In this document: positions 25,650 through 33,714 of the stretch, one piece after another
Layout of the letters: every line of letters begins with the position of its first letter
Position numbering within the stretch: position 1 is the stretch's first letter
DNA from: JBCBKL01 sp038521825
GTDB lineage: Bacteria; Pseudomonadota; Alphaproteobacteria; Rhodobacterales; Rhodobacteraceae
Direction of reading: 5' to 3'
NCBI GenBank assembly: GCA_038521825.1
Contig: JBCBKL010000011.1
Location: 1 to 64,000 of the forward strand
DNA length: 64,000 nt
Notes under the pieces: model-generated
Told to the model about the DNA's origin: nothing
What the model saw: only the letters and a program-made list of their open reading frames with translations
Databases searched by the model: none
Program-made: the position numbers and the translations under genes

Positions 25650-27059
25650 ATGACCCTGAATTCCCTCACAGATGAGATCGAGGCCCGGTTTCTGGCAGCG
25701 TTGCCTGGCGACCGGTTTGCTGCTGCCGAAGCGCGGTATCTGGAAGAGCCGCGCGGGCGCTATGCCGGGCAGTCTGCCCTGGTCGCCTATCCCCGTTCGA
25801 CCGGGGAGGTCGCAACACTGGTACGCCTTGCGGCGGATGCGCAGGTAGGCGTGGTGCCCTATGGCGGTGGCACGGGCCTTGTCGGAGGGCAGATCGCGGC
25901 GGATGGGCCGGTGCCACTGATCCTGTCGCTGGAGAAGATGGATGCCATCCGCGCGGTCTACCCCGAGGAGAACGTGCTGGAGGCAGAGGCAGGCGTCATC
26001 CTCGCCGATATCCAGAAAGCGGCCGAGGATGTCGGGCGCCTGTTTCCCTTGTCGCTGGCGTCAGAAGGATCAGCGCGGATCGGGGGCAACCTCGCCACCA
26101 ATGCCGGGGGCACGGCGGTTCTGCGTTATGGCAACGCGCGCGATCTGTGCCTTGGGGTCGAAGCCGTGATGCCGGACGGGTCGATCCTGAATGGGTTGAG
26201 CCGCTTGCGGAAGGATAATACCGGATATGATCTGCGCCATCTGCTGGTGGGCGCGGAGGGAACGCTTGGCATTATCACGGCCGCATCGCTCAAGCTCTTC
26301 CCGCGGCCCGCGCAAACGGGCACCGCCCTGTTGGTTGTCGATGGCCCCGCGGCCGCGCTGTCGCTGTTGGCTGTGGCGCGCGAACGGTTGGGCGATGCCA
26401 TCACGGCCTTTGAATTGATCCACCGACAGGGCTTTGATTTTCTGGCCGAAACCCTGCCGGATGTCCGCCAGCCGTGGAACGACCCGCCCGAATGGTGCGT
26501 TCTGCTAGAGGTGAGCCTGCCCGCCTATGCCGATGTTCAGGCGGCCATGGACCTGCTGCTGACCGACAATGAATTGCTGCGTGATGGGCTGATCGCGCAG
26601 AGCGAGACACAAGCGGCTGAGTTCTGGGCGGTCAGAGAGCAGATCCCGGAGGCAAATCGGCGGATCGGGTCGGTGAGTTCGCATGACATATCGGTCCCGA
26701 TGGGTGCGATTGCCGAATTCATTGACCGGGGGCACGAGCGCATCGCTGAAATTGGTCAGTTCCGCATCAACTGCTTTGGTCATGTCGGCGACGGCAACCT
26801 GCATTTCAACGTCTTCCCGATGCCTGGCCGGTCCCGCGCCGATCACGAGGTTGAACGGCCTATGATCAAACGCGCCCTGCACGATCTTGCACACGAACTG
26901 GGCGGCTCGGTTGCTGCCGAGCATGGAGTGGGCCGGCTGAAGGTCGCGGATGTCGAACGTTACGCCGATCCGGCCAAGCTGGCCGCGATGCGGACGATCA
27001 AGGCCGCCCTCGACCCGCACGGTATCATGAACCCCGGCGCGGTCTTGCGCGCAGTCTAG
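25650..27059 (+). CDS. FAD-linked 2-hydroxyacid oxidase (GlcD/D-2-hydroxyglutarate dehydrogenase family)
   Basis: The 469-residue flavoprotein has the FAD_binding_4 signature (VPYGGGTGLVGGQ), a second FAD segment (GGNLATNAGGTAVLRYGN) and the C-terminal FAD-oxidase motif CFGHVGDGNLHFN plus AEHGVGRLK. These place it with D-lactate, glycolate and D-2-hydroxyglutarate dehydrogenases, which oxidise 2-hydroxyacids to 2-oxoacids and pass electrons to quinone or ETF. There are no glcE/glcF genes beside it, which argues against the glycolate oxidase complex. Start ATG 25650 is favoured over a TTG 15 bases upstream. Confidence 0.87.
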   Translation: MTLNSLTDEIEARFLAALPGDRFAAAEARYLEEPRGRYAGQSALVAYPRSTGEVATLVRLAADAQVGVVPYGGGTGLVGGQIAADGPVPLILSLEKMDAIRAVYPEENVLEAEAGVILADIQKAAEDVGRLFPLSLASEGSARIGGNLATNAGGTAVLRYGNARDLCLGVEAVMPDGSILNGLSRLRKDNTGYDLRHLLVGAEGTLGIITAASLKLFPRPAQTGTALLVVDGPAAALSLLAVARERLGDAITAFELIHRQGFDFLAETLPDVRQPWNDPPEWCVLLEVSLPAYADVQAAMDLLLTDNELLRDGLIAQSETQAAEFWAVREQIPEANRRIGSVSSHDISVPMGAIAEFIDRGHERIAEIGQFRINCFGHVGDGNLHFNVFPMPGRSRADHEVERPMIKRALHDLAHELGGSVAAEHGVGRLKVADVERYADPAKLAAMRTIKAALDPHGIMNPGAVLRAV

Positions 27060-27077
27060 GGGCCGGATTTCATCCGG

Positions 27078-28703
27078 TCACAACGTGGCCGCCACCTTGC
27101 GCAGCTCGAACTTCTGGATCTTGCCGGTCGAGGTCTTGGGCAATTCCTGAAACACCACCTTCTTCGGCGCCTTGAATCCGGCCAGCGTTTCGCGGCTGAA
27201 GGCGATGAGGTCCGCCTCGGTCGGGGCGGTCCCCTCTTTCAGTTCGATGAAGGCGCAGGGCACTTCGCCCCACTTCTCGTCCGGCTTTGCAACAACGGCG
27301 GCAAGCAACACGTCGGGATGGGCCATCAGAACGCCCTCGACCTCGACGGACGAAATGTTCTCGCCTCCTGAAATGATGATATCCTTGGCCCGGTCGGCGA
27401 TCTGGATGTATCCGTTTGGATGCTGCACGGCGATGTCGCCAGAATGGAAGTATCCACCGGCAAAGGATTCTTGGGTCGCCTCAGGGTTCTTGAGATACCC
27501 TTTCATCACCGCGTTGCCGCGCATCACGATCTCGCCCTGCGCCTTTGCGTCCATGGGGATCTGGGCCATGTCGTTATCCATGACAGTGATGTGTTCCATC
27601 ATTGGAAAGGCCACGCCCTGCTGTGCCTTGATCGCGGCCTTTTCATCGGTGCTGCACTCGTTCCAGGCATCCTGCCAGACGCATTCGGTCACGTGCCCAT
27701 AGGTTTCCGTCAGCCCGTAGACCTGCGTGACGTTGAACCCAAGCGCCTCGATCTTTTGCAGCGTGGCGGGGGCGGGCGGGGCCCCGGCGGTAAAGACCTC
27801 GACCACGTGATCAAAGCTGCGCCTGTCCTCTTCCGGTGCGTTGACGATGGCGTTGAGCACGATGGGTGCGCCACCGAAATGGGTGACGCCCTCGTAGTGG
27901 ATGGCGTTGTAAATTGCAGTAGCGGTCACATCGCGGCAGCAGACAAGCGTGCCGCCGACCAGGGGCATCATCCATGTGTGGTTCCAGCCGTTACAGTGAA
28001 AAAGCGGCACGATGGCCATGAAGACCGGGTGCAGCACCATGCGCCAAGACACGACCGTGCCCATCGTCATCAGATAGGCACCTCGATGATGATAGACGAC
28101 GCCCTTGGGGCGCCCCGTCGTGCCAGAGGTGTAGTTGAGGGCGAGGCTTTCCCATTCGTCCTCTGGCATGATCCAATCGAAGTTTGGATCGGCATTGGAC
28201 AGAAGATCTTCGTAGACGGGGTACCGGCCTGACGGGGGGAAGCCCGCATGGGCATCCGGCACCTCGACGATCTGCAGGGTGGTGCCCTCCATCAGTCCTA
28301 TGGCGGCCTCGGCCAGCTCGAGGAACTGGGTATCGACCAGCAGCACCTTGGCTTCGCCGTGATCGAAGAGGTAGGCGACGGTCGCCTTGTCGAGCCGCGT
28401 GTTGACCGTGTTGAGAACCGCGCCGCAGGCGGGCACGCCGAAATGGGCTTCGGCCTGGGCCGGCAGGTTGGGGATGAGGGTAGTCACGACATCGCCGGGC
28501 TTGACGCCCATGGCGGCCAGACCGGATGCGAGCCGGGTGCAGCGGTCGTAATATTCGGCATAGGTGACACGATGATTGCCATAGATCACCGCCGTATGAT
28601 CGGCAAAGACCCGGGCCGCGCGGCGCAGATGCGAAAGCGGTGTCAGCGGCACGTAATTGGCCGCGCATTTCTGCAGCCCGGTTTCGTCAGATAGCCAGCC
28701 CAT
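27078..28703 (-). CDS. Acyl-CoA synthetase (AMP-forming)
   Basis: This 541-residue ligase activates a carboxylic acid to its CoA thioester through an acyl-adenylate. The P-loop-like motif YTSGTTGRPKG is at about 191-201, followed by the HCNGW and QVYGLTETYG regions, the SGGENISS motif and the C-terminal catalytic-lysine segment STGKIQK. The type is the medium or short-chain ligase group widespread in Roseobacters. Chain length cannot be told from sequence. It converges with the FAD oxidase and is not clearly in an operon. Confidence 0.9.
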   Translation of the reverse strand: MGWLSDETGLQKCAANYVPLTPLSHLRRAARVFADHTAVIYGNHRVTYAEYYDRCTRLASGLAAMGVKPGDVVTTLIPNLPAQAEAHFGVPACGAVLNTVNTRLDKATVAYLFDHGEAKVLLVDTQFLELAEAAIGLMEGTTLQIVEVPDAHAGFPPSGRYPVYEDLLSNADPNFDWIMPEDEWESLALNYTSGTTGRPKGVVYHHRGAYLMTMGTVVSWRMVLHPVFMAIVPLFHCNGWNHTWMMPLVGGTLVCCRDVTATAIYNAIHYEGVTHFGGAPIVLNAIVNAPEEDRRSFDHVVEVFTAGAPPAPATLQKIEALGFNVTQVYGLTETYGHVTECVWQDAWNECSTDEKAAIKAQQGVAFPMMEHITVMDNDMAQIPMDAKAQGEIVMRGNAVMKGYLKNPEATQESFAGGYFHSGDIAVQHPNGYIQIADRAKDIIISGGENISSVEVEGVLMAHPDVLLAAVVAKPDEKWGEVPCAFIELKEGTAPTEADLIAFSRETLAGFKAPKKVVFQELPKTSTGKIQKFELRKVAATL

Positions 28704-28812
28704 GCTCGTCCTCCCCGCATCCTGGTCGGCGCAGGATAGGCTGAAGCGTTTGGCAAGGGAAAGAGGGTCTGTAAGGGCTTTTGCACGATGATTTGGCTGT
28801 TAAGTTGGGAGC

Positions 28813-29475
28813 ATGATCTACTCTCCCGGTCGCCGTTATCTCTTTATTCACCAGCCCAAGACCGGCGGGACCGCGCTGGCGCTGGCGCTCGAGGCTCGGG
28901 CGATGAAGGACGACATCATGCTGGGGGACACGCCCAAGGCGCGTAAGCGGCGCGGCCGGATCAAGGACGTCGAAAGCCGGGGGCGGCTGTGGAAGCATTC
29001 GACCCTCGCCGATCTCGAGGGGTTGGTGCCTCGCGATGCGCTCGATGATCTTTTTGTCTTTACGCTTGTCCGGAACCCATGGGACAGGCTGGTCAGCTAT
29101 TACCACTGGCTTAAGGACCAGAGCTTTGATCACCCCGCCGTGGGGCTATCGAAGAGTTTGCCTTTTGACGCGTTCCTGCAGCATCCGATGATTGCGCATT
29201 CGATCCGCGAAACGCCTTCGCGGCATTACGTGACAGGCGCCGACGGAAAGGAGAGATGCGCTGCATTTATTCGCCTCGAACATTTCGACGACGATGCCGC
29301 GCCCTTGTTCGACCATCTGGGATTCCGGTTCGGATTGGAGCGCGTGAACAGCTCGAACCGCGATCGCGCGTATGACGCGTATTACGATACCGAATTGCGG
29401 GAGTTGGTGGCGAATATATGCTCAGAAGATATCGCCCGGTTCGCGTATGAATACGATTATCCGCAATTGTCTTGA
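28813..29475 (+). CDS. Sulfotransferase family protein
   Basis: The 220-residue protein has the PAPS-dependent sulfotransferase layout. The 5'-phosphosulfate loop is near the N-terminus (IHQPKTGGTALALALEA) and the 3'-phosphate motif is at FTLVRNPWDRLVSYYHW. It starts with ATG 28813 after a TTGGGAGC ribosome site. Such single-domain sulfotransferases in Rhodobacterales probably modify a carbohydrate or lipid; the acceptor is unknown. It stands alone between the divergent acyl-CoA ligase and the Hint-like gene. Confidence 0.85.
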   Translation: MIYSPGRRYLFIHQPKTGGTALALALEARAMKDDIMLGDTPKARKRRGRIKDVESRGRLWKHSTLADLEGLVPRDALDDLFVFTLVRNPWDRLVSYYHWLKDQSFDHPAVGLSKSLPFDAFLQHPMIAHSIRETPSRHYVTGADGKERCAAFIRLEHFDDDAAPLFDHLGFRFGLERVNSSNRDRAYDAYYDTELRELVANICSEDIARFAYEYDYPQLS

Positions 29476-29642
29476 ATGACAGTTTCCAAACCGTCAACAA
29501 TATAACCGATTTTGATGGATTGGTGGCCATCGATCTTTGACGCCAATTTAGTGCCCGATTTCTGACGTTCGAATGACACGACCGTCTCGGATTATGCGAA
29601 AATTGACGCGAAATGTGTGGCCCGCATTAAGGAACAAGACGC

Positions 29643-30305
29643 ATGGCCGGTGCGGGTCAGTCGGAGCAAGGCATTGCGGGAGAACAAGAAAGTGGATTGC
29701 GTCCGAAAGGGGCCGACGCTGTGAAGATGGGGTTTCTTGCCGGTACCGTGGTCGAGACCCCGGACGGACCAAAGAGGATCGAAGAGCTGATGCCGGGCGA
29801 CGAGGTGCTGACCTACCTCAACGGTCCGCAGCGCATTCGAGCTATTCAATCGGTGCTGAAATTCGCCGATGCACCGATGGTCCGCAAAGACAAATGGCAC
29901 ATTCACGTCCCTGAAAACGCCCTGGGCAACCAGGATGCACTGGAACTTCAGGCCGAGCAGGGTGTGTTGGTCGTATCAGAGGCCGCGTGCGACAGCAACG
30001 GGGATACGCTGGCCATTGTACCCGCCGGGGCCCTTGCCGGCTTCCAGGGCATCGCCCACGTCCCACCCTATGCCTGGACCCGGGTCATCGAAATTGAAAC
30101 CGATGAAGACGAGGTGTTGATCGCAGGCGGTGGTGCTTTGCTTTTTGGGGGGGATTCAGCCGAAGCCATGGTGCCGATCGTCGACACGAACCGCCGTCAA
30201 TACGATGTTTTTTCCGAGGATGACGCAGATCTTATCGTACAAGAGATGCCGCCCTGGCAAGGTGTGGCAATCACCAAGCGAGAACCTGAAATCGTCGCCT
30301 CCTGA
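29643..30305 (+). CDS. Hint-domain protein lacking the catalytic cysteine
   Basis: The 220-residue protein contains one Hint_2-type (hedgehog/intein-like) domain from about residue 29 to 190. The start GFLAGTVVETPDGPKRIEEL followed by PGDEVLTYLNGPQRI is typical of Rhodobacterales Hint proteins, except that the usual first residue, a nucleophilic Cys (CFxAGT), is Gly30. Self-processing by the standard N-S shift therefore looks impossible. The rest is acidic with no membrane segment. An in-frame ATG at 29727 would start exactly at the domain, but ATG 29643 has the better ribosome site. Two stacked hairpins follow the stop. Confidence 0.75.
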   Translation: MAGAGQSEQGIAGEQESGLRPKGADAVKMGFLAGTVVETPDGPKRIEELMPGDEVLTYLNGPQRIRAIQSVLKFADAPMVRKDKWHIHVPENALGNQDALELQAEQGVLVVSEAACDSNGDTLAIVPAGALAGFQGIAHVPPYAWTRVIEIETDEDEVLIAGGGALLFGGDSAEAMVPIVDTNRRQYDVFSEDDADLIVQEMPPWQGVAITKREPEIVAS

Positions 30306-30309
30306 CAGG

Positions 30310-30340
30310 ATCAGGCGCGCACCTGGAGGGTGCGCCTGAT
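30310..30340. terminator. Hairpin 1 between convergent genes
   Basis: A 12-base stem with a two-base bulge (arms at 30310-30323 and 30329-30340) lies between the converging Hint-like gene and fadJ. It is strongly GC-rich with no T-run. It probably serves as a two-way end signal together with the next hairpin. Confidence 0.5.
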
Positions 30341-30345
30341 GACCT

Positions 30346-30378
30346 CTGCCCCGGACGAGCCGCATCCGTCCGGGGCAG
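30346..30378. terminator. Hairpin 2 between convergent genes
   Basis: A perfect 11-base stem (30346-30356 with 30368-30378) and an 11-base loop lie 10 bases beyond the fadJ stop. It lacks a clear T-run on either strand. Position between convergent genes makes it a likely bidirectional terminator. Confidence 0.55.
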
Positions 30379-30387
30379 AAGGTTCCG

Positions 30388-32589
30388 TTAAGCAGCCTCG
30401 GCAGTTTCCGGCGCGAACCGGCTGTAGAACGTCTCGTCTTTGTCCGCCATTTCACGCAGGAGCGCGGGGCACTTGAACCGCTCGCCATACTTGGCTTCGA
30501 GCTGGTCGCACCGTTCGGCGGCATAGGCCGCACCGATCATGTCGAGCCACGACAGCGGGCCACCGGACCACGGTGCAAAGCCCCAGCCAAGGATCGCGCC
30601 GACGTCACCTTCGCGGATATCCATCAGCACACCTTCTTCCAGTGCGCGAACGGCTTCGAGCACTTGGGAGAACAGCAGACGATGTTGCACCTCTGTCAGA
30701 TCGGGTTGGTCGTCGGCCAGTGGGTACTTTTCGTTCAGGCCACGCCAGATGAGCTGACGTTTGCCTTTGTCGTCGTACTCGTAGAAGCCCGCATTCGCCT
30801 TGCGACCCAGACGCCCTTCTTCTTCCATCCAGAAGATCAGGTCGTCGGACGGGCTTTCGGGGTATGCATTACCCATGGCGGCCTTGGTCGCCCGCGCGAT
30901 CTTGGCGCCAAGGTCGATGGCCGTTTCATCGGTCAGTTGCAGCGGACCGAGAGGCATGCCAACCAGCTTAGCCGCATTTTCGATCAACGCCGGCTCGACC
31001 CCTTCGGTCACCATCCGCGTGCCTTCGTTGATGTAGGGGATGATGCAGCGGTTGGCATAGAAGAAGCGCGCGTCGTTGACGACAATCGGTGTCTTGCGGA
31101 TCTGGCGGACATAGTCGAGCGCCTTGGCCACTGCCCGGTCACCGGTTTCCTTGCCCTTAATGATCTCGACCAGCAGCATCTTTTCGACGGGCGAGAAGAA
31201 GTGGATGCCGATGAACTGCTCCTTGCGCACGCTCGCCTGCGCCAGATCGGTGATCGGCAATGTCGATGTGTTGGTGGCAAAGATGCAATCGTCGGGGATG
31301 ATCGCCTCGACCTTCTTAGTCATGTCGGCCTTGATGGCGGGGTCTTCGAAGACCGCCTCGATGATCAGATCGCAGCCCTTGAGTTGGTCCAGATCCGGCG
31401 TCGGCGTGATCAGCGACAGCATGGCATCGGCCTTTTCCTGGGTGACCTTGCCGCGCGATTTCCCTTTTTCGAGGTACTTCTCGGTGTAGTTCTTGCCCCG
31501 GTCGGCGCTTTCCTGGTCGCGGTCGACCAGCACCACCTCGATGCCTGCCTGTGCTGACACCAGCGCAATGCCCGCGCCCATCAGGCCCGCGCCCAGAACG
31601 CCCAGTTTCTTGACGCGCTGGTCTTCGATGCCCTGCGGCCGGACAGCGCCCTTTTCGAGTGCTTCCTTGTTGAGGAAGATCGAGCGGATCATGTTGGCCG
31701 AGGACGGGTTCATCAGAACGTTGGTGAACCAGCGGGCCTCGATCTTGAGCGCGGTGTCAAAGGGTACAAGCGCGCCCTCATAGACCGCCGAAAGCAGGGC
31801 CTTGGCCGCCGGATAGACACCTTGGGTCTTGCCGTTGACCATGGCGTTTGCGCCGACAAACGTCATGAAGCCAGCGGGATGATAGGGCGCGCCGCCGGGC
31901 ATCTTGTAGCCCTTCTTGTCCCAATCCTTGACGATATCCGCGTCAGAGGCGTTGAGCACCCATTCCTTGGCCGCCGCTATCGGGTCATCGACCACTTCGT
32001 CAACGAGCTGACCCTTGGCCTTGTCCGGGCTGACCATTTTGCCTTCCAGCAGGAAGGATGACGCGCCCATGGCCCCCAGCTTGCGCACAAGACGCGTTGT
32101 GCCGCCCGCGCCGGGGAAGATGCCCACCATGATTTCGGGCAGGCCGACCTTGGCCTTGGGGTTGTTGGCAAGGAAAATGCGGTGCGTTGCCAGCGGCAGT
32201 TCCAGCCCGATGCCGGCCGCGGTGCCGGGCAGCGCGGCGGCAATCGGCTTGCCGCCTTTCTGGGTTTTGGGGTCCATGCCCGCGAGTTCGATCTTGCGCA
32301 GCAGGTGGTGCATGCGCATCGTCCCTTCGAACAGGCCCTTGGCCGGGTTGTCGCCCGCCTCTTCCTTCATCTTTGCCAGCAGGTTCAGGTCCATGCCGCC
32401 GGCAAAGGAACCGTCTTTGCCCGAGGTGATCACGATCCCCTTGACCGCATCGTCGGCAAGCGCATCGTCGATCAGGGCATCAAGCTGCTGCAACCCTTCT
32501 AGCGACATGACGTTCATCGATTTGCCGGGAACGTCCCATGTGATGATCGCGACACCGTCGTCGCCCTTTTGCATGCTAAAGTCAGTCAT
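30388..32589 (-). CDS. fadJ: Bifunctional enoyl-CoA hydratase / 3-hydroxyacyl-CoA dehydrogenase
   Basis: This 733-residue multifunctional protein performs two successive steps of beta-oxidation. The crotonase-like hydratase half occupies about residues 1-300 (SFAGGMDL, then LPGTAAGIGLELPLATH and PEIMVGIFPGAGGT). The NAD-dependent dehydrogenase half starts with the Rossmann motif LGAGLMGAGIA at about 330, has the catalytic-His segment IHFFSPVEKM, and ends with two C-terminal dehydrogenase repeats. It is the last gene of the leftward beta-oxidation block. The thiolase upstream is a separate subunit. Confidence 0.93.
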   Translation of the reverse strand: MTDFSMQKGDDGVAIITWDVPGKSMNVMSLEGLQQLDALIDDALADDAVKGIVITSGKDGSFAGGMDLNLLAKMKEEAGDNPAKGLFEGTMRMHHLLRKIELAGMDPKTQKGGKPIAAALPGTAAGIGLELPLATHRIFLANNPKAKVGLPEIMVGIFPGAGGTTRLVRKLGAMGASSFLLEGKMVSPDKAKGQLVDEVVDDPIAAAKEWVLNASDADIVKDWDKKGYKMPGGAPYHPAGFMTFVGANAMVNGKTQGVYPAAKALLSAVYEGALVPFDTALKIEARWFTNVLMNPSSANMIRSIFLNKEALEKGAVRPQGIEDQRVKKLGVLGAGLMGAGIALVSAQAGIEVVLVDRDQESADRGKNYTEKYLEKGKSRGKVTQEKADAMLSLITPTPDLDQLKGCDLIIEAVFEDPAIKADMTKKVEAIIPDDCIFATNTSTLPITDLAQASVRKEQFIGIHFFSPVEKMLLVEIIKGKETGDRAVAKALDYVRQIRKTPIVVNDARFFYANRCIIPYINEGTRMVTEGVEPALIENAAKLVGMPLGPLQLTDETAIDLGAKIARATKAAMGNAYPESPSDDLIFWMEEEGRLGRKANAGFYEYDDKGKRQLIWRGLNEKYPLADDQPDLTEVQHRLLFSQVLEAVRALEEGVLMDIREGDVGAILGWGFAPWSGGPLSWLDMIGAAYAAERCDQLEAKYGERFKCPALLREMADKDETFYSRFAPETAEAA

Positions 32590-32809
32590 GTCGGTTTTCC
32601 TTTGCTAGGGTAGGGGGCGCCATGCTGGTCGAGTGGCGGTCTGCGGGGCCTTTGGGGGCGACATGCAGAGCGGCATGGGGTTCATGGCAGATTTCATCGT
32701 CTGCGCAGGCGCAGACAATCAGATTGGTTTTCATTTCATCCATCCGTGTCAGCGCATGGCGGGAGGCCGCCGCACTAGCCCGAATGGTGGGATCTTGGGG
32801 TAAACTCAT
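32582..32809 (-). CDS. Putative small protein coupled to fadJ
   Basis: An open frame of 75 codons begins with an ATG that overlaps the stop of the NTF2-like gene by ATGA and ends eight bases inside fadJ, so it would be translated between the two. The product has a Cys/Asp-rich centre (NLIVCACADDEICHEPHA) and no recognisable domain. Tight overlaps at both ends favour a real gene; the plain composition and lack of a known family argue for caution. Confidence 0.4.
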   Translation of the reverse strand: MSLPQDPTIRASAAASRHALTRMDEMKTNLIVCACADDEICHEPHAALHVAPKGPADRHSTSMAPPTLAKENRHD

Positions 32810-33708
32810 TGGGGACCCCCGGATGTCTCTTGGGAGGAGCCGCTGTCTTCGGGTGTCAGTTCGACGGTTGGGCGGGGCCGCATGATCGACGTGGCCCGCC
32901 AAAGACCCTTTTCATTGCGTAGCGTAACCGAGGAATCCCAAGGCGGAACGACATGTGAACCACCGCGGAAGGCATGGGTGCGGTAGACACCGATCATCTG
33001 ATCGGCACCGACCATCTCGGTTGAGATCGCCTCGCGCACGATCTGTGTGACCCACGCATCGGAATCCTTGCCCCAGAACGCCGCAAGCTCGGCCTGAACC
33101 GAGGCGGCATCGGTCAGGGTCTTGGCGCCGGTGTGGCCGATCAGGGTAAAGGGGAACGACAGGCAGGACTCAATTTTATGGTGATCCTTGGCCTCGATGG
33201 CGTCGGTGAACCGGTCCAGCACCGATTGAAACAGCGCCTTTCTCAACTCTCGCCCAGGCTCGGATGGAGCAGCCGGGGCAGTATCCAAGGTCTTGGGAAC
33301 GAGGATTGGCCACTCGCTGTTCTCGATGGCATTCTGCGCTTCGGTGATCTGCCAGTCTTTGCCGCTTTTGTACATTGTCATGAGGGACGGGTAAGGCGGC
33401 ACCATGTCTTCGTTTCCACGGCGGACATAGGTCGTGTGATTGCCGAGGATCGTCACGGGATCGATGAAGCGGCAATCGCCTGCAACGCGGTGGAAATTGT
33501 CCACGCCCAAGGCTGCAATGGAGTGTGCGAAGGTCAAGAACAGTTCTTTCAGTTCAGCTTCGGTTTGGAAGACTTGCGACGATCTTGAGGTGACCATCCG
33601 ATACGGAAGGGCCACGTGACGGCGCAAAAGATCGTAATCGGCCGTGCTTATGGCCGCGTCGACGCGGTCAAGCACATGCTGATATGTCTCTTGTGCCGTC
33701 TGGGTCAT
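32806..33708 (-). CDS. Tandem NTF2-like (SnoaL-type) domain protein
   Basis: The 300-residue protein appears to be an internal duplication. Residues about 6-140 and 155-280 share the pattern of an opening helix (YQHVLDRVDAAISTADYD versus FQSVLDRFTDAIEAKDHH), then LPYRMV / FPFTLI, and a late VPPYPSLMTM / VPPWDSSVTL strand. This suits two NTF2-like cone folds. No catalytic residues are evident, and it may bind a ligand or act as a polyketide/fatty-acyl-type cyclase or isomerase. It sits between thiolase and fadJ in the operon, six bases from the thiolase stop. Confidence 0.65.
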   Translation of the reverse strand: MTQTAQETYQHVLDRVDAAISTADYDLLRRHVALPYRMVTSRSSQVFQTEAELKELFLTFAHSIAALGVDNFHRVAGDCRFIDPVTILGNHTTYVRRGNEDMVPPYPSLMTMYKSGKDWQITEAQNAIENSEWPILVPKTLDTAPAAPSEPGRELRKALFQSVLDRFTDAIEAKDHHKIESCLSFPFTLIGHTGAKTLTDAASVQAELAAFWGKDSDAWVTQIVREAISTEMVGADQMIGVYRTHAFRGGSHVVPPWDSSVTLRNEKGLWRATSIMRPRPTVELTPEDSGSSQETSGGPQ

Positions 33709-33714
33709 CAGGGT

